From: Dongia sedimenti
GTDB lineage: Bacteria; Pseudomonadota; Alphaproteobacteria; Dongiales; Dongiaceae
Assembly: GCA_030715195.1 (NCBI GenBank)
Contig: JAUYVI010000013.1
Location: forward strand, 1-52,189
Length of the DNA: 52,189 nucleotides
Direction: 5' to 3'
The translations under genes were made by a program, and so were the position numbers. Below, in pieces: positions 1 through 6,930 of this stretch. Within the stretch, counting starts at the first letter, position 1, and every line of letters starts with the position of its first letter. The notes beneath the pieces are model-generated. The model was not told the DNA's origin and did not search any database. It saw nothing but the letters and a program-made list of their open reading frames with translations.

Positions 1-128
1 TGCCGTCTTCACCCACGAAAACAAGTCTCAGGGCGTCAGTACCCTCTTCCTCCTGACACACAACAATTGACGTTACCGGCAGTGCGCCGCAACCTGCGGT
101 AAATATTGAGTAATTCTACGCTATTTTT

Positions 129-167
129 GCGACTCGAGCCCTTCTGCTAGATTGATAGTCGAGTCGC
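129..167. repeat. Inverted repeat upstream of small ORF
   Basis: Perfect 9-bp arms (GCGACTCGA at 129-137, TCGAGTCGC at 159-167) are separated by 21 bases. It lies about 110 bp upstream of the 43-residue ORF at 276, in an AT-richer stretch. It could be an operator or a stem-loop in a leader; nothing in the sequence decides between them. The other bases before 276 show no gene I can support. Confidence 0.45.
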
Positions 168-275
168 CAGCGGTTCTCCTCTTCACCGGAATACCGGTCT
201 CAATCTGGGGCGACGGGGCTGCATTGGCATCCCGGAGAGGCGGCTCTTTCCGCTTTGAAGCAAGGAGAACGTTCG

Positions 276-407
276 ATGAGCAGTTTCATCGAGCGGGTAA
301 AGGATGTGTATGTGCGTGCGTACTCACGCACGAGGTTGGGAAGACCAGAGCATGTTTGCCAGCATTGGCGCTCGCGTCCTCAGCAACTCAAGCTACCCTT
401 TATCTGA
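276..407 (+). CDS. Small basic protein, 43 residues, unknown
   Basis: I do not recognise a named family. The ATG at 276 is preceded by AAGGAG eight bases upstream, the best ribosome binding site in the first kilobase, and the frame runs to TGA at 405-407. The product (begins MSSFIERVKDVYVRAYSRTR, ends QLKLPFI) is rich in Arg, with one Cys and two His in the segment HVCQHW, and has no membrane helix or signal peptide. The composition is protein-like and not like a shadow frame. It stands alone between the inverted repeat at 129-167 and a hairpin at 441-463, so it may be its own transcript. An overlapping 99-codon frame at 152-451 lacks a ribosome binding site and looks non-coding. Confidence 0.55.
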   Translation: MSSFIERVKDVYVRAYSRTRLGRPEHVCQHWRSRPQQLKLPFI

Positions 408-440
408 AGTCCGGACTCCCCACCCGGGAAACCGCTGGCG

Positions 441-463
441 TCTCACTTTAAAGAGAAGTGAGA
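441..463 (+). terminator. Hairpin downstream of the 43-residue ORF
   Basis: Arms TCTCACTT and AAGTGAGA (8 bp, perfect) enclose a 7-base loop. It is followed only by GATAGTTTC, so the U-tract is weak. It may be a weak terminator or a processing structure between the ORF at 276 and the gene at 553. Confidence 0.3.
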
Positions 464-552
464 GATAGTTTCAAAGCGAAAACAACAGTGTCCAACAATG
501 GACATGACTGAACTTGCTAAAGCCGCTCATTCTGAAGCGTAGGAAGGACGCC

Positions 553-1032
553 ATGGCCAAGTCAACGAAACCGACACTGGCTGATCTGCGGGAGAAGCTA
601 TCGGACACTGTTCATGCGATAACAAAGGCTGGCGGCGCAAGCACACCCGAGATAATCGCGAAGTTTAAGTCGACAAATAAAACGCTCCTCGCAGATCTTG
701 AGTCAAAACTGATTGACCTTGCGCTGACTAAGTTAATCGACGGCGCGCGTCGTCGTCGCCTACGCTTTGATGATGACACCCAGGCGGAACTATTCTCTAG
801 CTACGGAAAGCTGCCAGAGTCCATTGTCGTTGGCGATGGTATTAGTAAGCAGACGCCTCAAGTTACCGGTGTGGAGCTCATAGCCTTTTTGAGTGCGCCC
901 CAGGTAAGAGAGCGGCGACAGATCTACCCCGCACTGGCAAAAATTGCGGACGCGATTAAGAAAAACGGCATCGATGGATCGTTAAGTCTATCAGAGGCCC
1001 TACGCCGCATCGATGGACGAAAGCGAAATTGA
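553..1032 (+). CDS. Hypothetical protein, 159 residues
   Basis: I do not recognise a named family. The ATG at 553 is chosen because AGGAAGGA lies just upstream; a TTG start at 514 would give 13 more residues but has no ribosome binding site. The protein is mostly predicted helix: a basic N-terminus (MAKSTKPTLADLREKL), a central basic patch (GARRRRLRFDDDTQAEL, about residues 64-80), and a C-terminal helical region ending in ALRRIDGRKRN. There is no signal peptide or membrane helix, so it is probably cytoplasmic. The basic patch would suit nucleic-acid contact, but that is inference only. GC is visibly below the core genes further right, and the neighbours are accessory, which suggests horizontally acquired DNA. 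A nested inverted repeat follows the stop codon. Confidence 0.7.
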   Translation: MAKSTKPTLADLREKLSDTVHAITKAGGASTPEIIAKFKSTNKTLLADLESKLIDLALTKLIDGARRRRLRFDDDTQAELFSSYGKLPESIVVGDGISKQTPQVTGVELIAFLSAPQVRERRQIYPALAKIADAIKKNGIDGSLSLSEALRRIDGRKRN

Positions 1033-1034
1033 TT

Positions 1035-1097
1035 CTCTTCGCACCGCGACGGCAGCCTAGTCGCATTTCGATGAGACGTAGGCGACTCGGCGAAGAG
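1035..1097. repeat. Nested inverted repeats (structured intergenic)
   Basis: Outer arms CTCTTCGC (1035-1042) and GCGAAGAG (1090-1097) enclose inner arms AGTCGC (1059-1064) and GCGACT (1082-1087). A transcript could fold into a long two-step stem directly after the stop of the 159-residue gene. There is no U-tract, so it is not a clear intrinsic terminator. It may protect a 3' end or be the core of a small RNA. Confidence 0.35.
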
Positions 1098-1235
1098 ACC
1101 ACGCTACTAGTTGTTCGAATGATCTCAAATAATTCTGGGGAAAGTAACGGGTTAAGCGACCAGCCCGGCGCGTTCCTTTTCTTACGCAAAGGTTGAGCGT
1201 AGGCTTGCCACGGTAACACCAAACGGAGACGCTCA

Positions 1236-1400
1236 ATGAGCGGTGATCGCGACAAAAATAAAACTGAGCACGGCCGCGACGACAGGAAGTCGGACGTAGG
1301 TTCCCGGATCATAAAAGATGATCGCGGTGGGCGGTTTATAGACAACGTCACCGACACCGTGAAACCGGAGCGACCCCAGCCGGCAAAGAAGGAAAAGTGA
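1236..1400 (+). CDS. Small charged protein coupled to SLATT-like gene
   Basis: A 54-codon ORF starts at ATG 1236 with CGGAGA upstream, and its TGA overlaps the GTG start of the next gene in a GTGA junction. That arrangement argues for translational coupling and hence for real expression. The product (begins MSGDRDKNKTEHGRDDRKSD, ends QPAKKEK) is almost wholly hydrophilic, rich in Asp, Arg and Lys, probably disordered, and has no Cys, signal peptide or membrane segment. No family is recognised. Because it is co-translated with a two-helix membrane protein of a class often used as toxic effectors, it may be a partner, inhibitor or activator of that protein. That role is inference. Confidence 0.6.
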   Translation: MSGDRDKNKTEHGRDDRKSDVGSRIIKDDRGGRFIDNVTDTVKPERPQPAKKEK

Positions 1401-2014
1401 GCGATACCGCGAAGCTCGACGAGCGAACCTATCATCTATTATTCGCGGTGAGGCGATCCTGCCTTTACCACAATCATCGTCGTCGTTTTTACGATTGGCT
1501 GAACAAAACACAGGCTTTTGTCTCCGCGCTGTTCGGGGCAGCCACCATTGGCGCGCTCTTCGCCCAGTTCGATCCAAGAGTGCCGGCTCTCGCGGCAGCG
1601 GTTTCGACGGTTCTCGCGACTATTAATCTGTTCGTCGGACCAGCCCAGCGCGCTCGTGAACATCACGACTTGGCGCGGCGCTTTGGCTCGATCGAACAGA
1701 AGATGGCACACGGAAGAAGTCTGACAGACAAGGAAGCCGAAGCGCTCGTGCGAGAGCGCCTCGAAATCGAAAAGGACGAGCCGCCGAAGAGGCGCAACTT
1801 AGACACCCTTTGCCACAACGAGCTGCTTCGTTCGCTGGGCGGCAACGACGACCAGATGTGGGGTGTTGGCCCGATTCAACGGGTGCTCGCCGACATAATC
1901 GACTGGCGCCCGCATGCCGTTCGTCGTCCCCGATCACAGACTGATTCCGAGCCCGGCGATGCTCCGGTGTCGATCTCGCCAGAACACGCTCCCGCTGCGG
2001 ACGCAGGGACGTGA
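1397..2014 (+). CDS. SLATT-like two-helix membrane protein
   Basis: The 205-residue protein begins with a short helical segment rich in Arg and His (about residues 10-36). Two hydrophobic helices follow, about 38-56 and 62-81, with only a short turn between them. A charged helical region comes next (RAREHHDLARRF and on to about residue 160), and the C-terminal tail is polar and probably disordered. That order is the layout of SLATT domains (SMODS- and SLOG-associating two-TM effectors), which in other bacteria are thought to damage membranes after nucleotide signalling. I assign the family by architecture and residue pattern, not by alignment. The start is GTG at 1397, overlapping the stop of the 54-residue gene, with AAGGA just upstream. 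No nucleotide cyclase or SLOG gene is visible nearby, so if it is a conflict effector its trigger is not obvious. Confidence 0.7.
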   Translation: MSDTAKLDERTYHLLFAVRRSCLYHNHRRRFYDWLNKTQAFVSALFGAATIGALFAQFDPRVPALAAAVSTVLATINLFVGPAQRAREHHDLARRFGSIEQKMAHGRSLTDKEAEALVRERLEIEKDEPPKRRNLDTLCHNELLRSLGGNDDQMWGVGPIQRVLADIIDWRPHAVRRPRSQTDSEPGDAPVSISPEHAPAADAGT

Positions 2015-2149
2015 GTGTTGGATCCGGTTGTCAGTGCAGCGGCGGAGTGGTTTCCATATCTACCCCGTCGGCGCGGCCGTTGCTCAATAGCCGCGGGAGA
2101 TCGCTCGGCGACAATTTCAGAGAGGTTGGCGGTATCGCTGCCTGGGTGA

Positions 2150-2416
2150 AATGGGAGCTGGGCGGGCACCATTCTGCGCGTCGAGAGGACTGCGGCAGTT
2201 CAGGAAGGCTCGGGCGAAGCGAAGAGTCTGCTCCGCAAGTTGATCGCTATCAGTGACCGGCACGGAGTGCCGCTGAATGGCATGGTGGTCTCCGTTCCGA
2301 CCGATGAATGTCCCGTGCCGGACCTCAATCGACTTATAGCTCTCTATAGGTCCGTCGGGTTTTGGGCTGGCGCCCCTCCCACGCACCCATTGCGTTACCT
2401 GCCGCCAATGCTATAG
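2150..2416 (+). pseudogene. Acetyltransferase-like remnant without start
   Basis: This 88-codon open stretch has good coding character but no plausible start codon; it begins right after an in-frame TGA at 2147. Its translation contains SLLRKLIAISDRHGVPLNG and later NRLIALYRSVGFW, the pattern of the last helix and strand of GNAT acetyltransferases. The preceding 130 bp, just after the SLATT-like gene, are open in two other ways (GTG at 2011 and GTG at 2015), but neither joins cleanly to the fragment. The simplest reading is a gene with a frameshift or nonsense mutation, or a decayed cargo gene. A sequencing error is possible. Confidence 0.45.
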
Positions 2417-2419
2417 CGA

Positions 2420-3598
2420 TCACCAACTGGCAGCCAGATCGATGCGCGGCAGTTCATTGTGAACCAGCGCCAGTGCCGTGCCGTCTTCGACTGGCTCCCG
2501 ATCGACGATCTCAGGATACCGTTTCGACGGGTTAGCCAAGAAGTGCGTCAACGCCGCGTCCCGGCGCTTCGGTGCCTGGTGCAGCCACGACATGGGCGGC
2601 TCGCTCCACAATGCGTCTCTGACGACGGGCGCAATGAAGCCTCTGACTTGACCCGACAAGGGCCGCAGCATCGATCGCGCCAAGCGATCATAGGAATGCA
2701 GCTCAATCCTCTGCTGTGGCAACAGCACCGCGCGAAAGTGCTCGTGGTAGAACACGGCACACTGACGGCTCGGCCGGTCCGGATCGTTGACTTGCGCGAA
2801 CAACTCGACATCATCGACTCGATCGTCACGGCCATGCTCTGGGATATATGGGTCTTTCCGTTCGATCGTGGTGTAGCGATCGGCGAAGGTATTCCATACG
2901 GATTGCAACGAAGCGCACTCCGAATCCGTAAGATCCCGCGCAACGCCAAATTCGATCCAGCGCCGCGCGACGTGCGCGCCCTCGTCTGCGCCTTGCTCTC
3001 GCGAGATGTCGGCGACGTCGAGATATTGGGCAAAGGACCGCCCCGAAGGGCGACCGATACCTCGGCTCTGCCGGATCGCTCGGTGCCACGGACCCTCAGG
3101 CCACGTGTCGATGTAGTCGTTGAAGCTGAAGCTGCAGAGGCCGGGACACTGCGAGCAGGCGAGCACATCCAGGACCTTCAGCGCCTGCAACTCGTCAAGC
3201 GTTGTGCTGTCGAGCCCCTCATCGTCGAGAGCCGCGCGGTGGTCCTCGATGCTCTTCAGCCAACTCACCACGGCTTTGCGGCCGATTTCGTCCAAGGTGG
3301 TGCCCGGGTCGCGCAATGCGGCAACGACCGTGGCGGCGTGGCGCAGAGCTATGATGGCTTCAGCGGTCGGGACTTCGAACCATTCGCTGTTCGCTCGGGA
3401 ACGTACGAGCCGCAGCGACCGGTGGGCGAGTTGCTCTACGAGCCGGCTCTCGTTTTCGTCGCGCGTCCGAACCTTGTAGTAGGTGACCAGGCGCTCGGGG
3501 TGACCAGTCTGCAAGCCCCGCCGGCGCTCCTCTGTTTTGGCCGATCTGCCGACCTTGCTTGGGCCAAAGCCCGACGCTGCGATTACGTAGACATGCAT
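2420..3598 (-). CDS. GIY-YIG (T5orf172/MUG113-like) domain protein
   Basis: The start at 3598 is set by AGGAG seven bases upstream of ATG, giving 392 residues; a longer open frame to 3688 is not needed. Residues 1 to about 80 match the compact GIY-YIG variant seen in T5orf172 and MUG113 proteins: YVI at the first strand, SKVGRS as the Gly-Arg helix start, LQTGHPERL, a Glu-containing helix (NESRLVEQLAHRSLR), and the closing motif SEWFEV. GIY-YIG proteins are nucleases or nuclease-derived DNA-binding modules. The remaining 300 or so residues, with Cys in LACSQCPGLC near residue 156, fit no family I know. It converges on the acetyltransferase-like remnant with only 3 bases between, and GC is lower than in the core genes. 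Confidence 0.7.
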   Translation of the reverse strand: MHVYVIAASGFGPSKVGRSAKTEERRRGLQTGHPERLVTYYKVRTRDENESRLVEQLAHRSLRLVRSRANSEWFEVPTAEAIIALRHAATVVAALRDPGTTLDEIGRKAVVSWLKSIEDHRAALDDEGLDSTTLDELQALKVLDVLACSQCPGLCSFSFNDYIDTWPEGPWHRAIRQSRGIGRPSGRSFAQYLDVADISREQGADEGAHVARRWIEFGVARDLTDSECASLQSVWNTFADRYTTIERKDPYIPEHGRDDRVDDVELFAQVNDPDRPSRQCAVFYHEHFRAVLLPQQRIELHSYDRLARSMLRPLSGQVRGFIAPVVRDALWSEPPMSWLHQAPKRRDAALTHFLANPSKRYPEIVDREPVEDGTALALVHNELPRIDLAASW

Positions 3599-3657
3599 AT
3601 CGCTCTCCTGCCTTGGTCCAGAGAGCACTACACCCAGAAATCGAGTCGAGAGAAGAG

Positions 3658-3682
3658 CCTCCACCGCCCCGCAGGGCGGAGG
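3658..3682 (-). terminator. Possible terminator after aminotransferase gene
   Basis: On the minus strand the bases after the aminotransferase stop codon form a GC-rich stem (CCTCC and GCCC pairing with GGGC and GGAGG around a short bulge and loop), followed by CTCTTCTCTC. The T-tract is interrupted, so this is a weak call. Confidence 0.3.
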
Positions 3683-3701
3683 GCGCAAAAATAGGTCGAG
3701 C

Positions 3702-4901
3702 TTATAAGCGCCGCACCTTGTTATGCCACGCCTTCAGCCTTCGCGCCGCTTCCGCCATGTCGGCGGTGCTGCCGGCGAAGGAGAAGCGCATGAAGTGGCT
3801 CCCGCGTGCGGGATCGAAATCGAGGCCGGGTGTGGCGGCGACGCCGGTCTCGGCCAGCATGCGCTTGGAGAAATCGAGACTGTCCGAGGTGAAGTCGGCG
3901 ACGTCGGCGTAGATGTAGAAGGCGCCGTCCGGCACGGTGAGCCTTGTGAAGCCGGCTTTCGGCAGTTCTTCCAGCAGCAGCGCGCGGTTGGCGGCGTAGC
4001 GCCGGACGTTGGCGTCGAGTTCCTCGGTCGCGTCGAAGGCGGCAAGGCCGGCGGCTTGGCTGACCGCGGGCGGCGAGATGAACAGGTTCTGCGCCAGGCG
4101 CTCGACGGGGCGCACCAGATCCGGCGGCAGGCCGAGCCAGCCCAAACGCCAGCCGGTCATCGAGAAGTATTTCGAGAAGCTGTTCACCACGATCGCGTGG
4201 TCGCTGAATTGCGCGGCGGTCGCCGCGGTCATGCCGTAGCTGATGCCGTGATAGATCTCGTCGGAGATCAGGCGCACGCCATGGGCGTCGCACCAGCGCG
4301 CCAAGGCCTCCAGCTCTTGCGGCGAGACCATGGCGCCGACCGGGTTGGAGGGCGAGGCGACGATCAAACCGTCGATCTTTCCGGCCAGCGCATCGAGCAA
4401 GGCCGGGGTCGGCTGGAACTTGGTCTCCGGTTGGGTCTCGATCAGCACCGGCGCGATGCCGAGCACCGAGAGGATGTGCCGGTAGCAGGGATAGCCGGGG
4501 CTGGCCAAAGCCACGCGGTCGCCGGGATCGAAGGCCGCCAGGAAAGCCAGCAGAAATCCGCCCGACGAACCGGTGGTGACGGCGATCCGCTCCGCAGCGA
4601 GGTCGCAGCGGTAGAAATCCGCATAGTGCCGCGCGATCCGCCGGCGCAGGTCCAGATCACCCAGCGCATCGGTGTAGCCGAGCGGACCGGCTTCCAGCGC
4701 CGCCGCGGCCGCTTCGCGGGCGCGACGCGGCGCCGGCGTGCTCGGCTGGCCGACCTCCATGTGCACGACGTCCGGAAGTTTATCGACGGCGGCACGGCGC
4801 GCGTATTCGCCCGCGGCGCGCATCACGTCCATGACGATGAACGGATCGACTGCGGAGCGTCTGGAGATTTTCGGCGGCGCCCCGGTGTTCCCCTGGGTCA
4901 T
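3702..4901 (-). CDS. Class I/II PLP-dependent aminotransferase
   Basis: A fold-type I aminotransferase of 399 residues, transferring amino groups between amino and keto acids in the cytoplasm. Visible landmarks are GSSGGFLLAF near 111-120 (phosphate-binding turn), SPSNPVGA near 183, SDEIYHG near 213 (Asp and Tyr contacting PLP), the Schiff-base lysine K244 in NSFSKYFSMTGWR, and the Arg in FMRFSFA near the C-terminus that would bind the substrate carboxylate. The Asn-Pro motif and GWRLGW place it near the aspartate/aromatic aminotransferase (family I gamma) group, but substrate cannot be named. ATG 4901 is preferred over GTG 4910; neither has a strong ribosome binding site. It lies alone, separated by a repeat-bearing spacer from the next minus-strand gene. 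Confidence 0.93.
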   Translation of the reverse strand: MTQGNTGAPPKISRRSAVDPFIVMDVMRAAGEYARRAAVDKLPDVVHMEVGQPSTPAPRRAREAAAAALEAGPLGYTDALGDLDLRRRIARHYADFYRCDLAAERIAVTTGSSGGFLLAFLAAFDPGDRVALASPGYPCYRHILSVLGIAPVLIETQPETKFQPTPALLDALAGKIDGLIVASPSNPVGAMVSPQELEALARWCDAHGVRLISDEIYHGISYGMTAATAAQFSDHAIVVNSFSKYFSMTGWRLGWLGLPPDLVRPVERLAQNLFISPPAVSQAAGLAAFDATEELDANVRRYAANRALLLEELPKAGFTRLTVPDGAFYIYADVADFTSDSLDFSKRMLAETGVAATPGLDFDPARGSHFMRFSFAGSTADMAEAARRLKAWHNKVRRL

Positions 4902-4976
4902 TCCACGCACGTCGAAGCGCTGTCGCGCTGCGCGCCTCCGCTGAATGTCCGCATTCGCGGACGGGGCGGCACGCGA

Positions 4977-5050
4977 CCCCTCACCCAGCTGCAGCTAAGC
5001 TCGCTTGCGCTCGCCAAGCCTTCGCAACCCTCTCCCACAGGGGGAGAGGG
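4977..5050. repeat. Dispersed CCCTCACCC/CCCTCTCCC intergenic repeat
   Basis: The spacer holds CCCTCACCC at 4978-4986 and the hairpin CCCTCTCCC-ACAGG-GGGAGAGGG at 5028-5050. The same motif pair recurs twice, in opposite orientation, at 32842-32943. This is the kind of short palindromic intergenic repeat widespread in GC-rich proteobacteria. It may fold in the 3' region of the gamma-glutamyltransferase-like transcript. Confidence 0.7.
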
Positions 5051-5076
5051 AGATCCAAATGCGATTGCTCTGCCGC

Positions 5077-6789
5077 TCATTGATTGTTCACGGTGGTGAG
5101 CAGGCCGCTGCCGCGATAGTCGTTGCGCAATTGGCAGGAATCCGGATCGTCCGGCGTCGACTTCGGGCAATAGATCGCGTTCACCCGGGCCAGCTTGCCG
5201 ACGTGCTCGACCTTGAACCCGGCGCCGGCGATGGCGCTGTCGGCACCGGCCAGCTTGTCCTCGACATAGACGGTGCCGGCGCCGTCGGCGAACAGGCGGC
5301 CGGCCTGCATCGCCTGTTCCAGCGGCATTTCCTGGCGCGACACGGAATCGAACAGCATCGCCTTGGCGATATCCGCCGGCGCGCCGCCGCTGCCCGCGGC
5401 GAGGAAATAGAGGCGACCGCTGCTGTTGCTGGCCAGCATGATCGGTCCGAGGGCGCTGAATCCGGCGCCGCGATCGTTGGGTGCCGGCGCCAGGATGAGG
5501 CCGGTGCCGGGCGCGATCCGCGCCGAGCCGAACGGCGCGTTCATGGTGAACTCGCAGGCGACGCCCAGCCCGGCGGCATCCATGGTGACCAGCCCGGTGG
5601 CCGACGGATTCTCGTTCATGGCGTATCCGGGTGCGTCCAACCTGGCGCCGATCGCGGCTTGCACGTGATCGCCGCCGGCGAGATCGCTCGCGGGCTGGCT
5701 CGCATCGCCGCCGGGCTTCATCCAGCCCTGGCGGTCGGCGATCAGGCCGTTGATCGCCTTCGCCACCTCGGCGGGATCGCCGGCGTCGATGTGGTCCAGC
5801 GCCTGGACCATCTGCGCGGCGAGCACGCCGCCGGAAGCGGGCGGCGCCGGGAAGAACAGCTGCTGGTCGCCGGCATCGATCGCGGCCGGCGCATAGAGCA
5901 CGGCCTTGGCCGCGCGGAGATCCTCGATGGTGAGCGGCGCGCCGATCGATTGCGCCCCGTCGGCCAGAGCCCGGCCGAGTTGTCCGCTGTAGAACTCGTT
6001 GACGCCGCCGACGCGGATCCGCTCGAGAGTGGCGCCGAGATCGACCTGGCGCAGGTTGTCGCTTTCGCCCAAGGCGGCGCCGTCCTTGGTGAACACCGCC
6101 GCCATCTGCGGATCCTCACCGAGACGTGATCCGGCGGCCTGCAGCTCGCTCGCCAGCGCGCGGCTGACCGCCGTCCCGGTACCGGCCAGGGTTGCGCCGG
6201 GATTGACCAGCTGCGGCCAGGGCAGCCGGCCATAGCGCGCGTTGATCGCCGCCATGCCGCGCACGTTTCCCGGCACCGCGACCAGCCCGCCCTTGGCGGC
6301 GCGCGGCAGAAAATCGATGACGTCGGTGGTCTTCTTGTCGGCATCGTGCACCAGGCAGACGCCGCCGCCGCCCAATCCGGCCGCCGAGGGCAGCGTGACC
6401 GCCAAGGCGAAATAGGCTGCGACCGCGGCATCGGCGGCATTCCCGCCCGAGGCCAGCACGTCGCGGGCGACCAGCGCCGCGCGCGGCTCGTCGGCCACCG
6501 CGCCGCCCCTGATGTCGGAATCGAACCACCCGCCGCCGCCCAGCGGACCGTCGCCTTCCGGATTGTTCTGCGCCCGCGTGGACATCAACCTGTCGTTCGA
6601 GGAGAGCGTGGTCCTGGCGACCGGCCCGGAACCGCAGGCCGAGAGCGCCGGCAACAAAGCGGCGATCAGGGTCAGCGCCTTGGCCCGGGTCTTGCGGATC
6701 TTGCGCCGTTCCGCGCCGCCTTCCGGACCGCTCGGGTGGGCCGGGGCCACCCTGGATCGAGCCGGTAAAGTATGGTAGGCGCTAGGCAT
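5077..6789 (-). CDS. Gamma-glutamyltransferase-like lipoprotein
   Basis: A 570-residue protein of the gamma-glutamyltranspeptidase (Ntn-hydrolase) family. ATG 6789 has GGGGAG upstream; the frame stays open further but that part is antisense to the protease gene. The N-terminus is a long polar stretch, then LTLIAALLPALSAC, a lipobox giving a lipid-modified Cys near residue 52, so the product should be membrane-anchored in the periplasm. ASGGNAADAAVAAYFAL near 111 and GLGGGGVCLVHD are family hallmarks of the large subunit. In the usual autocleavage motif Thr-Thr-His, this protein reads Ala-Thr-Gly (SATGLVTMD), so the canonical nucleophile position appears replaced by Ala and the next Thr would have to serve. 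Either a divergent active subfamily or an inactive homologue is possible. Confidence 0.85.
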   Translation of the reverse strand: MPSAYHTLPARSRVAPAHPSGPEGGAERRKIRKTRAKALTLIAALLPALSACGSGPVARTTLSSNDRLMSTRAQNNPEGDGPLGGGGWFDSDIRGGAVADEPRAALVARDVLASGGNAADAAVAAYFALAVTLPSAAGLGGGGVCLVHDADKKTTDVIDFLPRAAKGGLVAVPGNVRGMAAINARYGRLPWPQLVNPGATLAGTGTAVSRALASELQAAGSRLGEDPQMAAVFTKDGAALGESDNLRQVDLGATLERIRVGGVNEFYSGQLGRALADGAQSIGAPLTIEDLRAAKAVLYAPAAIDAGDQQLFFPAPPASGGVLAAQMVQALDHIDAGDPAEVAKAINGLIADRQGWMKPGGDASQPASDLAGGDHVQAAIGARLDAPGYAMNENPSATGLVTMDAAGLGVACEFTMNAPFGSARIAPGTGLILAPAPNDRGAGFSALGPIMLASNSSGRLYFLAAGSGGAPADIAKAMLFDSVSRQEMPLEQAMQAGRLFADGAGTVYVEDKLAGADSAIAGAGFKVEHVGKLARVNAIYCPKSTPDDPDSCQLRNDYRGSGLLTTVNNQ

Positions 6790-6930
6790 GTTCTGCTCTC
6801 CCCAGGGATCGGCGTTGCACGCGCGGTTCAGCGGCTCGGCACCGGCCCCGCGGCTGCAACCGGCCCGCAGCGGCACCGTTGTTTCGGTGACCCGCCCGAG
6901 CCGGGGCGAGCATAGAGAAGGACCGACGAT

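Noticed and set aside
152-451. 99-codon frame
   Set aside because: It has no ribosome binding site, overlaps the better 43-residue ORF in another frame, and its translation is not protein-like.
498-542. 14-codon ORF ending just before the 159-residue gene
   Set aside because: It has no ribosome binding site. It might be a leader peptide but nothing supports it.
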